A DNA stretch of 64,000 bases from Lampris incognitus (GCF_029633865.1 NC_079221.1:35001-99000); one strand, 5' to 3'; positions 1 through 11,075 are shown, counted from the first letter of the stretch. Notes: generated from the letters alone by a model not told the origin. Translations and numbers: made by a program.

Positions 1-1317
1 TGTGGATCTGTACTATCAAGCTGTGCTGTGTCGTTGCCCTGACGTTTAAGTCCAGCACGTCAGCAAAGTGTCACAGGTCAATGCGTTACAGCCTACTTGA
101 CAGCAGTTGGAGCTTGCTATTAAACGCCTTCACTGAGCTGATCATGTTTATCCTTTCCCTATTGTTCTAAATTCAGCTCATTTAGCGTGCTAGTGAGATC
201 GATGAGGAATGCCAAATCCAAAAGCCACTTGTCCTCCAGTTGTGTATTATCGGCATGTTTAGCAAACCTGAGAAAATCTTTGATTTCAGTTAACAACTCA
301 TTGAATCTCTCCTAAAATTTGCCTCGGCTCAGCCACCTTACACCCGTGTGCAGTAACAGTCTGTGTTCTGCTACCATCTCCACCATGTGTGCACAAAATA
401 GCCTCCTCGCCCTAACTGAGCACACAATCTTCATAGCTACATCCATTACTTTCATATTTAAGATCTTCCCACACAGCGCTTGTTGGTGAATTATGCAATG
501 ATAAAGAAGTCCGGTAAAGAATCACTTCGCTTGCACAATTCCACGAACCCATTAGTACAGCCTACCATAGCAGGTGCGCCATCAGTTGCAAGGGAGAGTT
601 TAAAAAAGGGTAAGTATAGTCTGGTTAACGAATTCCATGAATGCTTGAAAAATATATTCGCCTCTAGTCTGCCCTTTAAGCGGCAAAATGGGGAGTAGAT
701 CTTTTGCGCTCATGTCTTCAAAGAACATTCTAGCGAAAATGCATAACTGCGCCACAACTACCATATCAGTTAACTCGTCAAACTAGAAGGAAAAACACTC
801 GCATGCATCCATGTCATTCAGTTGCTCGTTAAGATTCTCGGCCATTTCCTCACAGCGCCGTCTAACAGTATTCCGGGATAGTTGAAGGTCTTTAATGGCA
901 GTCAGTGTCCGTTTTATTCTTGAAATCACCTTAGAGTGCATCCGCAGCCACAACAAACGTCTTTCACAATTTCACCGTCTTGAATGGTTGTATGCTTAAC
1001 AAGAACGTGACTGATTGCGATACGATATCATCATTGCAGCCTTACCCTTGGAGTTGTCTCATAAAAATTACTTGCGCTAATTGAGACTTCAATTCCTGCT
1101 ATTTTCTGGTTCTTAGAGCCGTTTTCACTGAGAAATCTGTATCATTACTTTTGTGCACCATTTTAAAATGCCGCTCCAAATTACTCTTCGTCGGCACTAG
1201 TATTGCAGATCAGACATATGGATTTTGCGTTGGAATAAAAAATAAAAATCTTCCTCCCATTCATTGTGAATGATGTTTTTGATCTTTTGGCTTCTGCCAG
1301 TTTTGTTGTCGGTCATC
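1..1317 (-). pseudogene. hAT-superfamily transposase relic (ZBED5/GTF2IRD2-like), runs off left edge
   Basis: Read on the minus strand, this stretch resembles the transposase family that also gave rise to vertebrate ZBED5, FAM200 and GTF2IRD2. Near the N-terminus (about 1150-1240) there is a zinc-finger-like segment with a CLIC start and the phrase NLERHFK. Further on, the phrases TDGAPAM-like, CIIHQQALCG (about 480-580) and TGVRWLSRGK (about 290-350) can be read, which are hallmarks of this family. Several in-frame stops and frame changes split the reading, so it is a dead copy. A plausible ORF start lies near 1317. The C-terminal dimerisation region would lie left of the window. Family assignment rests on recognised phrases and not on an alignment. 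Confidence 0.8.
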
Positions 1318-1574
1318 TCCCAACACTCAGAAAATTAAAGACAAGCCAATCTTATTAACATTAGGCACAGCTCTCGTCTCCTCTTTTCCACTTACTCACC
1401 GATAGTGAATGTAAGGTTACGCCTTCATTCGTCAGAGCTTGCAAGGGAGATAATTCGCCAATAATATATTGACATTGAATCTGACTAATACAGGACTGAT
1501 GCAGACCTTGCCACTTAATGGTTAGTCAGACCCATTCTTTCACAAATGTTTGTAAATGCAGGCTGCATGGCTAG
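1318..1574. other. Non-coding flank of the hAT relic
   Basis: No reading frame or RNA gene is recognisable. It probably holds the 5' untranslated part of the minus-strand hAT element and its outer end. I could not identify the terminal inverted repeat, because the partner end is outside the window. Confidence 0.35.
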
Positions 1575-1672
1575 CTGCTTAATTTTATACACCTATGGCA
1601 ATGAATCTGAATGAAACACCTGAATTCAATGATTAAGAGGTGTGTCCCAATACTTTTGTACATAGCGTATAT
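1575..1672. mobile_element. Tc1/mariner-like terminal repeat remnant
   Basis: The segment ends with GTGTCCCAATACTTTTGTAC followed by a TA-containing flank. This closely resembles terminal inverted repeats of Tc1-like elements in fish, which read as 'caaaagtattgggacac' on the other strand. Only one end is visible and no transposase is attached. A non-autonomous element with a similar end is an alternative. Confidence 0.5.
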
Positions 1673-1689
1673 TCGTTCTGAGGAATCTT

Positions 1690-2340
1690 CACTGGGATGG
1701 AAAAGACAACACTAATTTATCCCAGGAAGAAATTGAAGCTCTTAAGCAACTTCAAAACAAACACATTGTTATTAAACCCGCAGATAAAGGTAGTGGGGAG
1801 GTTATTTTGGATAGGGAATAATATGTCGCAGACAGAATTCAGTAACACCAGACATTACACCAAACTTATCCCCATTTTCCCATACACCATACCAGTAGTA
1901 CACAAAATATTGGAGGTTTGATGAATACTAAAAAGAACATATATACACACATATATATTTGAAGGGTAGTGACAATCCCCGCCCTAAAAGATTTTATTTA
2001 TTACCAAGATCCGAAATCCTGGAGTACACCCTATGAAATTCCTCCCGGTTACACAATTGTTTGACTGCAACAGTGATACTTAACAGCAGAATTTACTGAA
2101 TGTTATCTTAACCACATTTCTAACAAACATCCTAGCTACATCCAAGATACATAAGATTTCTTGGACAAAATGAAAAATCTTTCAATCAGCATGCCAACCT
2201 GCTTTTCAAAGCCCTGAGGGACTATAAAAATAGAGAAACAGAAGATAGGAGAGGAACGCTACATCAATGACGGATTTTTTTCCACGTAGCTATTTCAATG
2301 TATTTATTTTTACCATAAAACGTCATATAGGCCGGCCTGA
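1690..2340 (+). pseudogene. Penelope-like element reverse transcriptase relic, copy 1
   Basis: Translation near 1740-1815 gives LKQLQNKHIVIKPADKGSG, the conserved motif at the N-terminal side of Penelope-like RTs. About 200 bases on, RPKRFYLLP and then NHISNKHPSYIQDT-like phrases follow in the order expected for the RT fingers and palm. Frame changes and stops interrupt the region. No catalytic YADD-type box and no GIY-YIG endonuclease can be read downstream, so the copy is truncated as well as decayed. The same IKPADK motif recurs in the second copy near 8800, which belongs to a related but separate insertion. Confidence 0.75.
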
Positions 2341-2363
2341 ATGTCTCTTAAAAACCGAAACGT

Positions 2364-2556
2364 TGCAACATTCAACAGCCTGTCTAAGCAGAAACCAAGC
2401 CGATAGACGGCGCTGTGGTTTCTGGACAAAATACCCCCCCTCTCTTATTTAGAAAAAGTTAAAAAAAATGTTTTTTTTAGACAGAGCAACATCTCAATGG
2501 CCTGTCTAAACAGAAACCAAGCCAATTGACAACACTTTGGTTTCTGGACAAAATAC
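2364..2556. repeat. Pair of 71-bp direct repeats, 122 bp apart
   Basis: Copies at 2364-2434 and 2486-2556 share the start GCAACAT, the core CCTGTCTAA.CAGAAACCAAGC and the end TTTCTGGACAAAATAC. They differ at roughly a fifth of positions. They directly follow the Penelope-like relic, so they may belong to its 3' end. That link is inference from position only. Confidence 0.7.
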
Positions 2557-2639
2557 TTAAAAACCCAGAATTATTTATTTATTTATTTTTTAACTTTTAT
2601 CCGGACGAGTCAATCCACAGCATTATGGCGACCTAGGAC

Positions 2640-3195
2640 AGAAGAAACAAAACACTAAGTGGATGAACATCAACTATCGACACGGGCGTCGACAGCAGCA
2701 ACGACTATGGCTCGCCAGACCAAGACTTCGACGGCCGCGTTGGAAGGGAGTACCAACCACGCAACTACCAACACCGCCTTCACCAATAGAGCTACTTAAA
2801 TCAGAGACGGAACACGTTTTCCTCAACGACAAACCAACACGGGACCCCCTTACAGACGAGATGCGACTAACCGAAATGAAGGAGCCACCTACACGGATGA
2901 CAGACCACGTCTTTTCCACCACCGGCAAACCTACACGGAAGCCACCGAGTGGACGACAGTCAACTACCGGCACGGGCGCCCACACCAGCGCAACGGCTAT
3001 GGCTCACCAGACCGAGACTCCGACGGACTTGTGCTTCGGGGACCAGAGACGGACGCGTTGGAAAGCAAGACCAACCACAAAACTACCAACACCGCTCCCG
3101 CCAACGGAGCCATTTACGCCAACGACGGAACACGTTTTCTTCGTCGACGGACCAACGAAGGACCCAGGAGCAGACGGGATGGAGCTAGCATAAAG
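2640..3195 (+). repeat. Internal direct duplication in GC-rich, coding-like sequence
   Basis: Two copies (about 2675-2830 and 2965-3150; offset 290-319 bp) share GACACGGGCG/GGCACGGGCG, then CTATGGCTC.CCAGACC, GCGTTGGAA and GACGGAACACGTTTTC. Base composition here is richer in G+C than the flanks. One frame is open for 176 codons (2663-3193). Another frame gives Tyr/Arg/Asn/Gln-rich phrases such as NYRHGRPHQRNGYGSPDRD, so I cannot say which frame, if any, was used. A low-complexity linker of a retroelement ORF is one possibility. No known domain is recognised and I do not call a gene. Confidence 0.5.
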
Positions 3196-3654
3196 AAGGT
3201 GTAGGTGAGAGTATGTGGTCCAGGTGCGACAGCCGTCACCAATGTGTGTTGATCAAACAGAGGAGACAGAACTTCCCTTTACCCGTTTATTGGCAGGCAC
3301 CACAGTGGGTGGTCTACAGGAAACAAACATGCAAGCGCCAGAGAATCAGGTTACATGTTGTATGTTAATAACACTATGTTGGAAGCATGAAATGTCACCC
3401 AAATAACAGTACTAACTTCATATTACCTGCATTCCATGACATACTCTTAACACCAAAGTATTCACTCATTTGATCCACGCAAACATGTAATCCAAGAGGA
3501 ATTAACGGTCAATTTAACTAGTAAACTTAGCTTCACTTCCCGAGTTTTTCTTCACTTCCTGATTTACTGTAGGACCGGTGCTAACCGCCTGTGGCCACTC
3601 AAGAACACCCCCGGGGGGGGATAAGCTCATGCAGATCACGTGGTCACAAGTCCG
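3196..3654. other. Unassigned intergenic sequence
   Basis: No coding region, repeat or RNA gene is recognised. A run of eight G's lies at about 3613. This segment ends at the left end of the second hAT element. Confidence 0.4.
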
Positions 3655-3857
3655 CTGTTACCTTAACTGTCGCCAGGTAATTGGACGATTTTCGGTTGGA
3701 TTGTGCGGGTTAAAATGGCCTTGGGCAGGTGGGTGTCGTTTCGGCTGGTTTTCCATGAGTTGGGCAGGTTTTTTTGTATTACAAATTCCAGTACATTAAA
3801 ATATATATGGTTAACTAGGCTAAATAACATCTAAGCACAACATTCTGGTGAGAGGAG

Positions 3858-5560
3858 AAATGAGTTATGGTACTACCTACGAGACAAAGGCACATTGCAA
3901 ATTTTACAAAAACGGCATTAGGGCTCATTTAAAAGACTTAAGATCACGGTGCAACCAGCAAACACAAGGTTCGTTGCCTGTCTAGTGTGAAACCCTTTAC
4001 TGTGCCCATGACGAGCAACCAGAACATCAAAGACGACCGGAAACGCCACGAGCTCAGCATAGCAACGTCTATCGCTCGCCACACTTCTATTAACGCTGTT
4101 AACGACTTCTCAGATATACTGCAAGATGAGACCGGAGAATTTAAAACGCAGAACCAAGTGTACGGCTGTAATCAGATCAGTACTGGCACCGCATTTCAGA
4201 CAAGAGCTCAGAGAGGACATCGGTGAGTCCCCTTACTCACTTGACCTGAATGAAACCACCAACATTTCTGTAAACAAACTGCTTTGCATTTACGTGAAAT
4301 GTCGCTCCAAGAAACAACAACTTTGTCAGCAATTACCTCGGCCTGGCTGAACTTTCACGTTCAGATGCCAAAGGGATTGTGGAAGCTATCATTAGGTTTT
4401 TGGAAGATAGCCGTCTAAAAATTAACAACATGGTGGGAATTGCTCCTGACGGAGCCAGGGTCATAGTTGATAAACAACATTCAGTTTACACTACTCATAA
4501 AACAACAACCCGGTTTACAGCTAATTAGCTGTGTGTGCGCCATTCCCTTGACATCGTTGCTCACAAGGCGATGCAGCATCTCCCCAACAATCTGGATTAC
4601 ATACGAGTCCTACAACTGGTTCGCTCATTCAGCCAAGCGAGCTATCTACAAGACCATTAACAATGGGGAATGTCCGCTGAAATTTTTTTCACCAAGTGCT
4701 ACCCGTTGGTTAGTGACAGCTGACTGCATCGATAGAATACTTGAGCAAGAAAATAAGCTCAAGTTACACTTCACTCAGGCAACAAATGATGAGCACTGCT
4801 ATGCTGTGCGACTCCTGAGTGAGATGTATAATGACTCGACAAAGTCTTTTCATGCATTTTCTACATCTAATTCTTCAGGAGATCAAAGTTGTGATCAAGT
4901 ACTTTCAGATGGAAACAGGAGACAGCTTAGGCGTTTTCAGGGACCTTAACAGGCTGTTCATGTCAACACAGACGAATAATCAAGCAGATCATACGTCGCA
5001 TGAACACCGATCAACAGATCAGGTAACTGGACCTACAACACCCAAACATTCATTTCACCTCTTGAGGCAGCTCTGGTGACCTCTTTTAGTCAGAAATTAG
5101 AGACCAGTACTCCGCCCCTTGAGAAGACGCAGCTCATTACAACATGCTGCATGGAGTTTCTGAAAGAAGTCCTGGTGCAGCATCAGGTGTGCTTACCTGC
5201 CTCTTTGGAAATGCTGTGGAAACTAGAGCTACTGTGCCCGGCTTTTTTTCCATGCTCACTTGAGACCCAGTGGAGAAATATGGCATCAACAAATTTCTCC
5301 CATGATCAGCCCATCGATGCCTTTTGGCTGGAGGTGGAAACCTTTACAGATGTTGGAGGAAACCAGTGCTTCCAGGATTTAGCACTAGGTGCAATAAGAT
5401 TTCTGACCCTGCCCATCTCAACTGCGCATGTGGAAAGAACATTTCCCAAGTAACAAGGACGATACCAGAAATTGCATGGAATTACTGCTCCTTTCTGCTC
5501 TGATGGATGTGCGCACAAGTCTAACACAGATGTACCTCAGCCATGTTCCAACCTCCCCCA
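3858..5560 (+). pseudogene. hAT transposase relic (ZBED-like) with C-terminal dimerisation domain
   Basis: The beginning reads GTTYETKAHCKFYKN, near a BED-type zinc finger. The middle (about 4330-4470) gives LGLAELSRSDAKGIVEAI and NMVGIAPDGA, matching the hAT catalytic region in order. The end (5076-5453, one open frame) gives FWLEVETFTD...QDLALGAIRFLTLPISTAHVERTF, the classic hAT dimerisation (Dimer_Tnp_hAT) domain. After a frame change, LLLSALMDVRTSL closes the protein at about 5520. Several stops and shifts make it non-functional, although the C-terminal 125 codons are still open. It is not the same family as the relic at 1-1317. Confidence 0.85.
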
Positions 5561-5706
5561 CAGCTGTTGGGGAGGTTTGACTCATCCATGTACTACACAG
5601 CTATGTCAAACTGTACATAGTTCTATAAAGTTCACATGTGTTTTTCACCAGTGTGTTCAAGTTGCAACCGACAGCCTGTTCTGCATCTAAAGGCAAGATA
5701 TCACTC

Positions 5707-5733
5707 ACTCTCTCTCTCACACACACACACACG
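5707..5733. repeat. (TC)n/(CA)n microsatellite
   Basis: A short run of TC dinucleotides passes directly into a run of CA dinucleotides, inside the 3' non-coding part of the hAT element. Confidence 0.9.
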
Positions 5734-5739
5734 TCTGGA

Positions 5740-6260
5740 GTAAAAGCTAATATTGATTACTGTGTATGTTCACAGATAAACTCTATTTAAATCTACCCTG
5801 TAAAAGTGCAATACCTGCGTGCGCTTGAGCACACTGACCGCGCTCTGTGCCTCTGTGCTTTTGCAAAGAGGGACATAGATTTGATCGCAACATATTGTTG
5901 CTGCATTGACATGAAAACGATAATTGTTTGGTTCAGCTCTGTCTGACTTGCCGCTTCCCGAGGAGTAGAGAGATGCGCAGCACCATGGCGAACCCATTTG
6001 ATGACTCTCATACAGTATTTATATGTTGTCCAGAGGGTGGCAGTAGCACCTAAGATCGATATGCTGTGGTTTGCAGTGCTGTAATTTCTCATTATAAGAG
6101 TTAGGCTATTTTGTGCGTGCTTCGGCTGTCAGTGTACATTGTTTTTATGCTGGATAGTATGGCAATTAAATAACATTACTGAACTATATATTGATTTTAC
6201 ATTTTGGGCAGTTTTATGTACATCCTGGCGGTTTTTGGACAGCTTTTGGGCTGGAAACTA
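5740..6260. other. 3' non-coding part of the second hAT element
   Basis: Short open frames exist on both strands but none resembles a known protein. By position between the transposase and the right terminus this is untranslated transposon sequence. Confidence 0.4.
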
Positions 6261-6281
6261 TCAGCTGTATCTGGCAACCAC

Positions 6282-6572
6282 GCATTCTCCACCGCCAAAC
6301 CTAAGCAGAGCCCGGCTACAAACGAGATAAGAATACGTGTGCTGAACAGAGAAATGTTAAAAGACAATACAAAAATCAAAGTGTAAACCAATTTTACCTT
6401 CAGTTGCCCTTTCTACTTTTCAGTTTCAGCGTTGTGAAGATTTCTCCCGAGTGGCTGAATCAACTGGGTCGCAAAAAAACGTATCATCCAAAGCACTGTC
6501 TGGTTGTGTGGTCAGTTCGTTCTCACTATCTGGCTGTCTTTTTTAGTAATGACTGGGGGGCTTTGGCGCTAA
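6282..6572. other. Unassigned sequence
   Basis: Nothing recognisable lies between the right hAT end and the gag fossil. Confidence 0.3.
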
Positions 6573-6900
6573 CTATGGGCAATGCTGGTGTGGATCTGCA
6601 GCATTTAACAGAATGATTGAGTTTGCCACAATTATTGCATTGTTTATTGAATGCATAACATTTACTATGGTCAGGAACGTGTGTTGTCCATTGCAGTTGC
6701 CACAGCGAGTTTTCTGAATAGCGTACATATCCGCTTCTTTCTTTAACTCCTTGGAGCTCTTTTCTGACTGTTCATGAAGCACACAGGTGCTTATCGCTAA
6801 TTCCAGGGTGAGATTCTTTTCACGGAGTAGCTGCTTACAGACAAAGTCCCTTTCTATGCCACTGTGGTGATACACATTTGAGGGTAGATTCACCAGGGGC
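6573..6900 (-). pseudogene. LTR-retrotransposon gag fragment (fossil)
   Basis: On the minus strand a 106-codon frame contains LLREKNLTLELAISTCVLHEQS, then a spacer, then CGNCNGQHTF. This layout, a helical gag segment followed by the start of a zinc-knuckle region, is characteristic of Ty3/gypsy-group gag proteins in fish. Only this fragment remains. No LTRs or pol are found beside it, and it is an old broken copy. It is a different element from the gypsy copy at 18061-22476. Confidence 0.6.
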
Positions 6901-6904
6901 TGCT

Positions 6905-7925
6905 GCTCCTTTAAGGCCCTCTACAACAACAAATAGAGCTAAATGAAATTAAAGACAACGGTCTGATGACAGACTTCGGCTTAAAGACGGCGAATTTTCA
7001 TAAACTGCTCACAGCAAACCATCACTCGAAAACTGCGTCGGCCTCACAGCAGCCCCCAACCAACCAGTTAGTCTGGCCAACAATTTGACTACCACCATTA
7101 AACCAGCAGTCCTGAACGAAGACACGGAGAAAGATTGAGGACATTGCAAAAAAACTGGGCTGCCACAACCATGAGAATAGTACAGCAACACTACAAAAAC
7201 TTGATAAAAGGAGAAATGGATAAATTCACCAACCTATCCACACGGGACTAGGATGGCCCGTTCCAGGTAGCCTCATCCTCGGCAAGGAAAGGCCTGGGCT
7301 GCCACTTGCAGGAGGAGACGATTGACGACAGACAATATTCATCTCCAAATTGACAGACTTCGAGGCTGAGGACAGCCAATCGAAGCCACCAAACGCCCAA
7401 GTCAATCACCAATGGCGGGGCCATCTGGTACAACGAAGCTTGTGGTCACCCAAGTCCATGTGCCGCCGAATCGCATCACGGGGGCAGAAAACAACAAACA
7501 ACCTCCCCCACGCAAACAATGAGTGATCGCCCACAGCCGTCTACGGCCCCACAGCTGCAACTGAGGACCAGCGAGGCCGCGGAGATCAGGGGAGACTGGT
7601 CAGCTGAAAAGCAGGACTATACTCCCCACACCACCACTGCAGGCACCATCCCCAAAAGAACAGAGGCAGGGAAGGAACCACACTGGAATACCCACACAAC
7701 AGACTGATCCATATGGGAATCCAGACCAAATAAACACTCCTACAGGACGAGGCGGGACCGTCCCAACAACAACTCACCAATCCTGACTGGTCTGACCCTC
7801 ACGCCAAATCACACAACAGCTAAACAGAGCTGTCTGGAAGTGGACGAAAAATAAACCTGACCACTATACCCCAGACTATCTGGCAAACAAACAAAACAAA
7901 TGCCAAGACTAGAGGTTTAACATAA
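6905..7925 (+). pseudogene. N-terminal ORF region of Penelope-like element copy 2
   Basis: Open stretches in different frames give hydrophilic, Pro-, Thr- and Gln-rich sequence, for example the 62-codon frame at 7519-7707. Near 7140-7230 the phrase AKKLGCHNHEN can be read. I do not recognise a domain. It is assigned to the element because it runs without a break into the hydrolase-like and RT-like parts on the same strand. Confidence 0.4.
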
Positions 7926-7929
7926 GCAC

Positions 7930-8360
7930 AAGCAAAACTATACTGATAATGGGAAATTCAAATGCTGCCAAATTCCCACCTTTCGACTTGGCTAACCTAC
8001 AAATTGACAGTTATCCGGGAGCCACATTCAGACATGCGCAGAGCACAACCAACAAAGCCACCCACTCCAACACAATGGAAGAGGTGATTGTGTCCTTTAG
8101 GCGAAGTAATAGATCACAAAAACTGAAAAGGACCACCATCAAGCAGCTTCAGGGGGCATCAGAGCAGCATAAAGCAAATTACCACAGGCCAATGTGCAGA
8201 TACCCATGATTAACTACTCCACAAGCCTCCTGCTGGGGGAACAAACAAACCTACAAAAACTGAATGAATACATCAAAGGCAACTCCAACCATGCCACCAC
8301 TAAATAGGACTCTCTTCGAGACTTATAGAAGGACAAGGTGCACTGGACTCCACAGACAGC
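7930..8360 (+). pseudogene. SGNH/GDSL-hydrolase-like module of the Penelope-like element, decayed
   Basis: Near 7938 the frame reads ILIMGNSNAAKFPPF, which aligns by eye with block I (GDSN) of SGNH hydrolases; Asp is replaced by Asn here. Then come DSYPGATFRHAQ and VIVSFRRSNRSQ, similar to the block II/III region (normally G.ND-like). Near 8330 the phrase DKVHWTP matches the block V catalytic pair D-x-x-H. The order and spacing (about 130 codons) are right for a small SGNH esterase. A frame change separates block V from the rest, so the copy is dead. Esterase-like modules are known in several retroelement groups, such as CR1 LINE ORF1. The link to a Penelope-like RT here is seen in the sequence by adjacency. 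Confidence 0.55.
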
Positions 8361-8925
8361 AATATAATTACTGACAAAACTGGTTGGAGTATTTAAATTA
8401 AAAGTCCCCACAAGCCTGCCGATACAGGACGGGAATGAAAATGTAGTACTAGCGAAAAACTTTCTCCGAACTTCCCCACAATTAACCCTACTGAACAGAG
8501 GAATAAAATTCATTCCAACTAAGTAACAAAAAGCATAATGGAACAGATCAGAAGGGACATTCAACAATGCCACAGAAGACTGAAACTAGCAGTGTATTAC
8601 AAGGACAGCACAGATGCGGAGCCCCTGCCATTCACTCCCAAGTCAGAATAGACTCCTAACAGCACGCTGCTGGCAGAAATCGCGACCCTCATTGTGGCCA
8701 ATTTGAATTATTTTTACAAATTCTTCCGCATACAGCATGTAGTAAAACCTAATAGTACAAAAGACAGAGCCTTATCAGAACTCCTCGATAACAGACAGAT
8801 CATTAAACCGGCCGACAAGGAGTGCAATTGTCATGGCCAGAGAACAGTATCTGTGGTAAGCATAAAGACGACAATTACTACCTAAAACTGAGGAAACCCC
8901 ATCTATCTGGACACAGTCCCATTAG
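8361..8925 (+). pseudogene. Penelope-like RT, N-terminal part, copy 2
   Basis: Readable phrases in order are LTLLNRGIKFIPTK (about 8480-8525), DIQQCHRRLKLAVYY (about 8560-8605), PFTPKSE.TPNS (about 8630-8660), ALSELLDNRQI.KPADKE (about 8770-8825) and LRKPIYLDTVP (about 8888-8922). These match the stretch before the first RT motifs in Penelope-like elements of fish. Frame changes and stops interrupt it. The palm domain is absent because the element is cut off at the neighbouring LINE. Confidence 0.75.
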
Positions 8926-9029
8926 TTTGAAGCAAGCAAAATTTTATTTATATCACTGTTAAACACCGTTACAAAGTGCTTTACATTACATACACAAAAT
9001 GCGAACAAATACATAAAGTGAATGAAATC

Positions 9030-9096
<67 letters not shown>

Positions 9097-9375
9097 CCGG
9101 TAGTAACAGACCAAGCTAAAAAAACAAAACAGAAGTCAAACATGGGAATCCATTAAAAGATGGGTTTTTAGAAGCCGCTTAAAACAATCGAAGATTTAGC
9201 AAATTTAATAGATTGGGGGAGATTATTCCAGAGGCTTGGGGCTAAAACTGCAAAGGCGAAGTCATATTTTGTTTTGCAGTTGGAATAAGCAATAGATAAA
9301 AGACTGATGCCATCATGTTTACATAATTTGTAATATTCGTCTACCTTTTCCAAGACCAATGTTATGATTGAGAGT
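8925..9375 (-). pseudogene. LINE 3' end (CR1/L2/Rex1 group), C-terminal RT tail and 3' UTR
   Basis: On the minus strand, 9359-9168 encodes KTKYDFAFAVLAPSLWNNLPQSIKFAKS, the extreme C-terminus of ORF2 in this LINE group (AFAV.AP.LWN.LP). It is followed by KRLLKTHL. The 3' UTR contains GTAAAGCACTTTGTAACGG and ends in GATATAAATAAAATTTTGC at about 8930, a typical LINE tail. An AT microsatellite has expanded inside the UTR. Confidence 0.75.
9035..9092. repeat. (AT)n microsatellite, about 29 units
   Basis: Uninterrupted alternating T and A inside the minus-strand LINE 3' UTR. Confidence 0.97.
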
Positions 9376-11075
9376 TCATTTTAACTGCATTTGTTATGTA
9401 TACATCATTTCATTTATTATAAGTAATAGTACTATCATTTTGAAGTCTCAGCTTAAGGTTACATACACATACATATACGTCAGGAAGACTTAACCAGTAC
9501 CGGCAAGCAATTATTGTATTACATGCAACTATGATTTGTATTGAGACTTATTTTGACAGCCGATTTTAATGTTGAGGGGCAAATCCTGTTGGGTTTCTTT
9601 CACATAAGTTAGATGAAGGGAAGATCTCCGCAAGCAAGAAACTAACAAGACTTCATGTGTAATGAAAGTTTATGTCGTATATAGCGAACTTTGAGAAGTT
9701 AATATTTACAAACAAGATTTGACGACTTCCCTGTCGTAGCATGTAACCAACGAGGTGTAACCCCCCTGATTTTAGCTGCCCTAGAAAGAGTTAATGCATG
9801 TCCATGCAGTCCCCTGTAGAGGGCGCTAGCAGCCTGTCCAAACGGAAAATTACCAGGCCTTGTCAGATCAGAACTAGAGTAAAAGATTGACTGCAGACCT
9901 TTCTTGAGCTGCAGACGAATGAACCAAAGTCCAACTCGTAGAAGCTGGAACAGAGATACAAAATTTAAGCCTTTGTTATCCTTACTCATTTAAGTTTACC
10001 AGTTTAAATTAATTAATCCCGTTTGGATTGCAGAGGATTGCTTGCTTGGAAACCCGTTTTCTTTATTTGCCCGGATTCTTCAGTGAGTTTCTACAGTAGC
10101 TAACCATGCGCTAGTTTAGCCATGTTTGTCTTTTTTCTATCCATGCACTGTAGTAGCATAGTAGGTGTCTTATAATGTGTAGGCCTGTTAGGCCTAGAAC
10201 TGAAGAGAACCTAGAACATTTCATTACAAGAACCAATCGGAGGATTTTCAGATAGCCTATATCCTATAGCTTAATATGAATGTGAAATGTTATACGATTC
10301 CGCTGTGATTTGTACTTGTTAGCTGCAAGGACCTTCACTAGCTTCGTTTTGTTTCCTAATTCCATTATTTGGTAATGTGAAAGATTGATTCAAATATTCT
10401 AGATCTGGTGCTTTAGAGAGTAGAGACTTATTTTCTACCCTGCGGTATGCAGGTTGGTTTTTTTGTGTACTGGATTCCTTCCCCAAGAGAATGGAGCAGC
10501 AAGCCCTGTGACCCACGAGGCATAGACAGCACGTGGAAGAGTGGCGTCTTGCTTCTCCATTGAGGACGACCAGGAGAGACAGACAAGACCGTTTTGGAGA
10601 TCTCCATTTTTGTGAACAAACACTACACACACTACCCAGGTAGTTTCAGACTTTTATCTTTTCATATTCTCTCTTTTTGACCAGAGCTCTGAGTCTACAC
10701 ACTGAAAAGACATTACAGACAGCCCAAAAGGGGTCTGACCCTTATTCTTTATTATTTTCCTTATTGACCATTCAAAGTGCACTTGTATTGTTATTAATAT
10801 GTTTAATAAATGCCGGCCGTTTCTCTTTTATAATACTGTTGTCTGAATAATATTATTTTCCAATGCCTCCTTAGCCAAACCTATTTTAGATTATTTAGCC
10901 CAGTTTGCTTTATAACCCATTTTCTGAGTCATAGGCATTTTCTTTGTCTGTATGTTACTTCAATATATGTTATGCAACATGGAGCGTATACCATTTTTTC
11001 CACGTGAAGCTATTATGGTCTTCATGGGTCATTAATACTGTCAGTTTTCATGGTGGATTTGGAGGCAAAGACAAC
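9376..11075. other. Unassigned 1.7 kb segment, possibly an insertion, with weak LTR-like traits
   Basis: It separates two minus-strand LINE pieces that would be neighbours in an intact LINE. No protein is recognisable; short minus-strand frames at 10319-10632 overlap one another without family features. A polyadenylation-type signal (TTAATAAATG, about 10803) follows a pyrimidine-rich stretch, reminiscent of the R/U5 part of an LTR, but I could not define ends or a target duplication. A solo LTR or other dispersed repeat is possible. The evidence is thin. Confidence 0.25.

Larger units (their letters stand above)
3667..6281 (+). mobile_element. hAT DNA transposon, decayed, with probable termini
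   Basis: The element encloses a hAT transposase relic. The left end region (3667-3780) has GTCGCCAGGTAATTGG followed by repeated TTGGGC/TGCGGG-type G-rich words. The right end (about 6200-6281) reads on the other strand as TGGTTGCCAGATACAGCTG followed by CCAGCCC and GCCCAAA words. Left and right are therefore roughly inverted versions of each other, as expected for a family with G-rich subterminal repeats. The exact end bases and target duplication are uncertain. Confidence 0.55.
6905..8925 (+). mobile_element. Penelope-like element, copy 2, decayed and 3'-truncated
   Basis: The stretch has the order Pro/Gln-rich N-terminal coding-like region, SGNH-hydrolase-like module, then the N-terminal part of a Penelope-like RT. 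All parts are on the plus strand. It stops abruptly at about 8925, where the tail of a minus-strand LINE begins, so the RT core and the GIY-YIG domain are missing. Multiple frame changes show that it is old. Confidence 0.65.

Noticed and set aside
6573-6900. Host zinc-knuckle gene
   Set aside because: The phrase order matches gag of Ty3/gypsy elements, the frame is a fragment and nothing host-like flanks it.
10319-10632. Overlapping minus-strand ORFs of 63-103 codons as a gene
   Set aside because: Several frames are open at once over the same bases, and there is no family resemblance or splice structure. It is probably part of a dispersed repeat.
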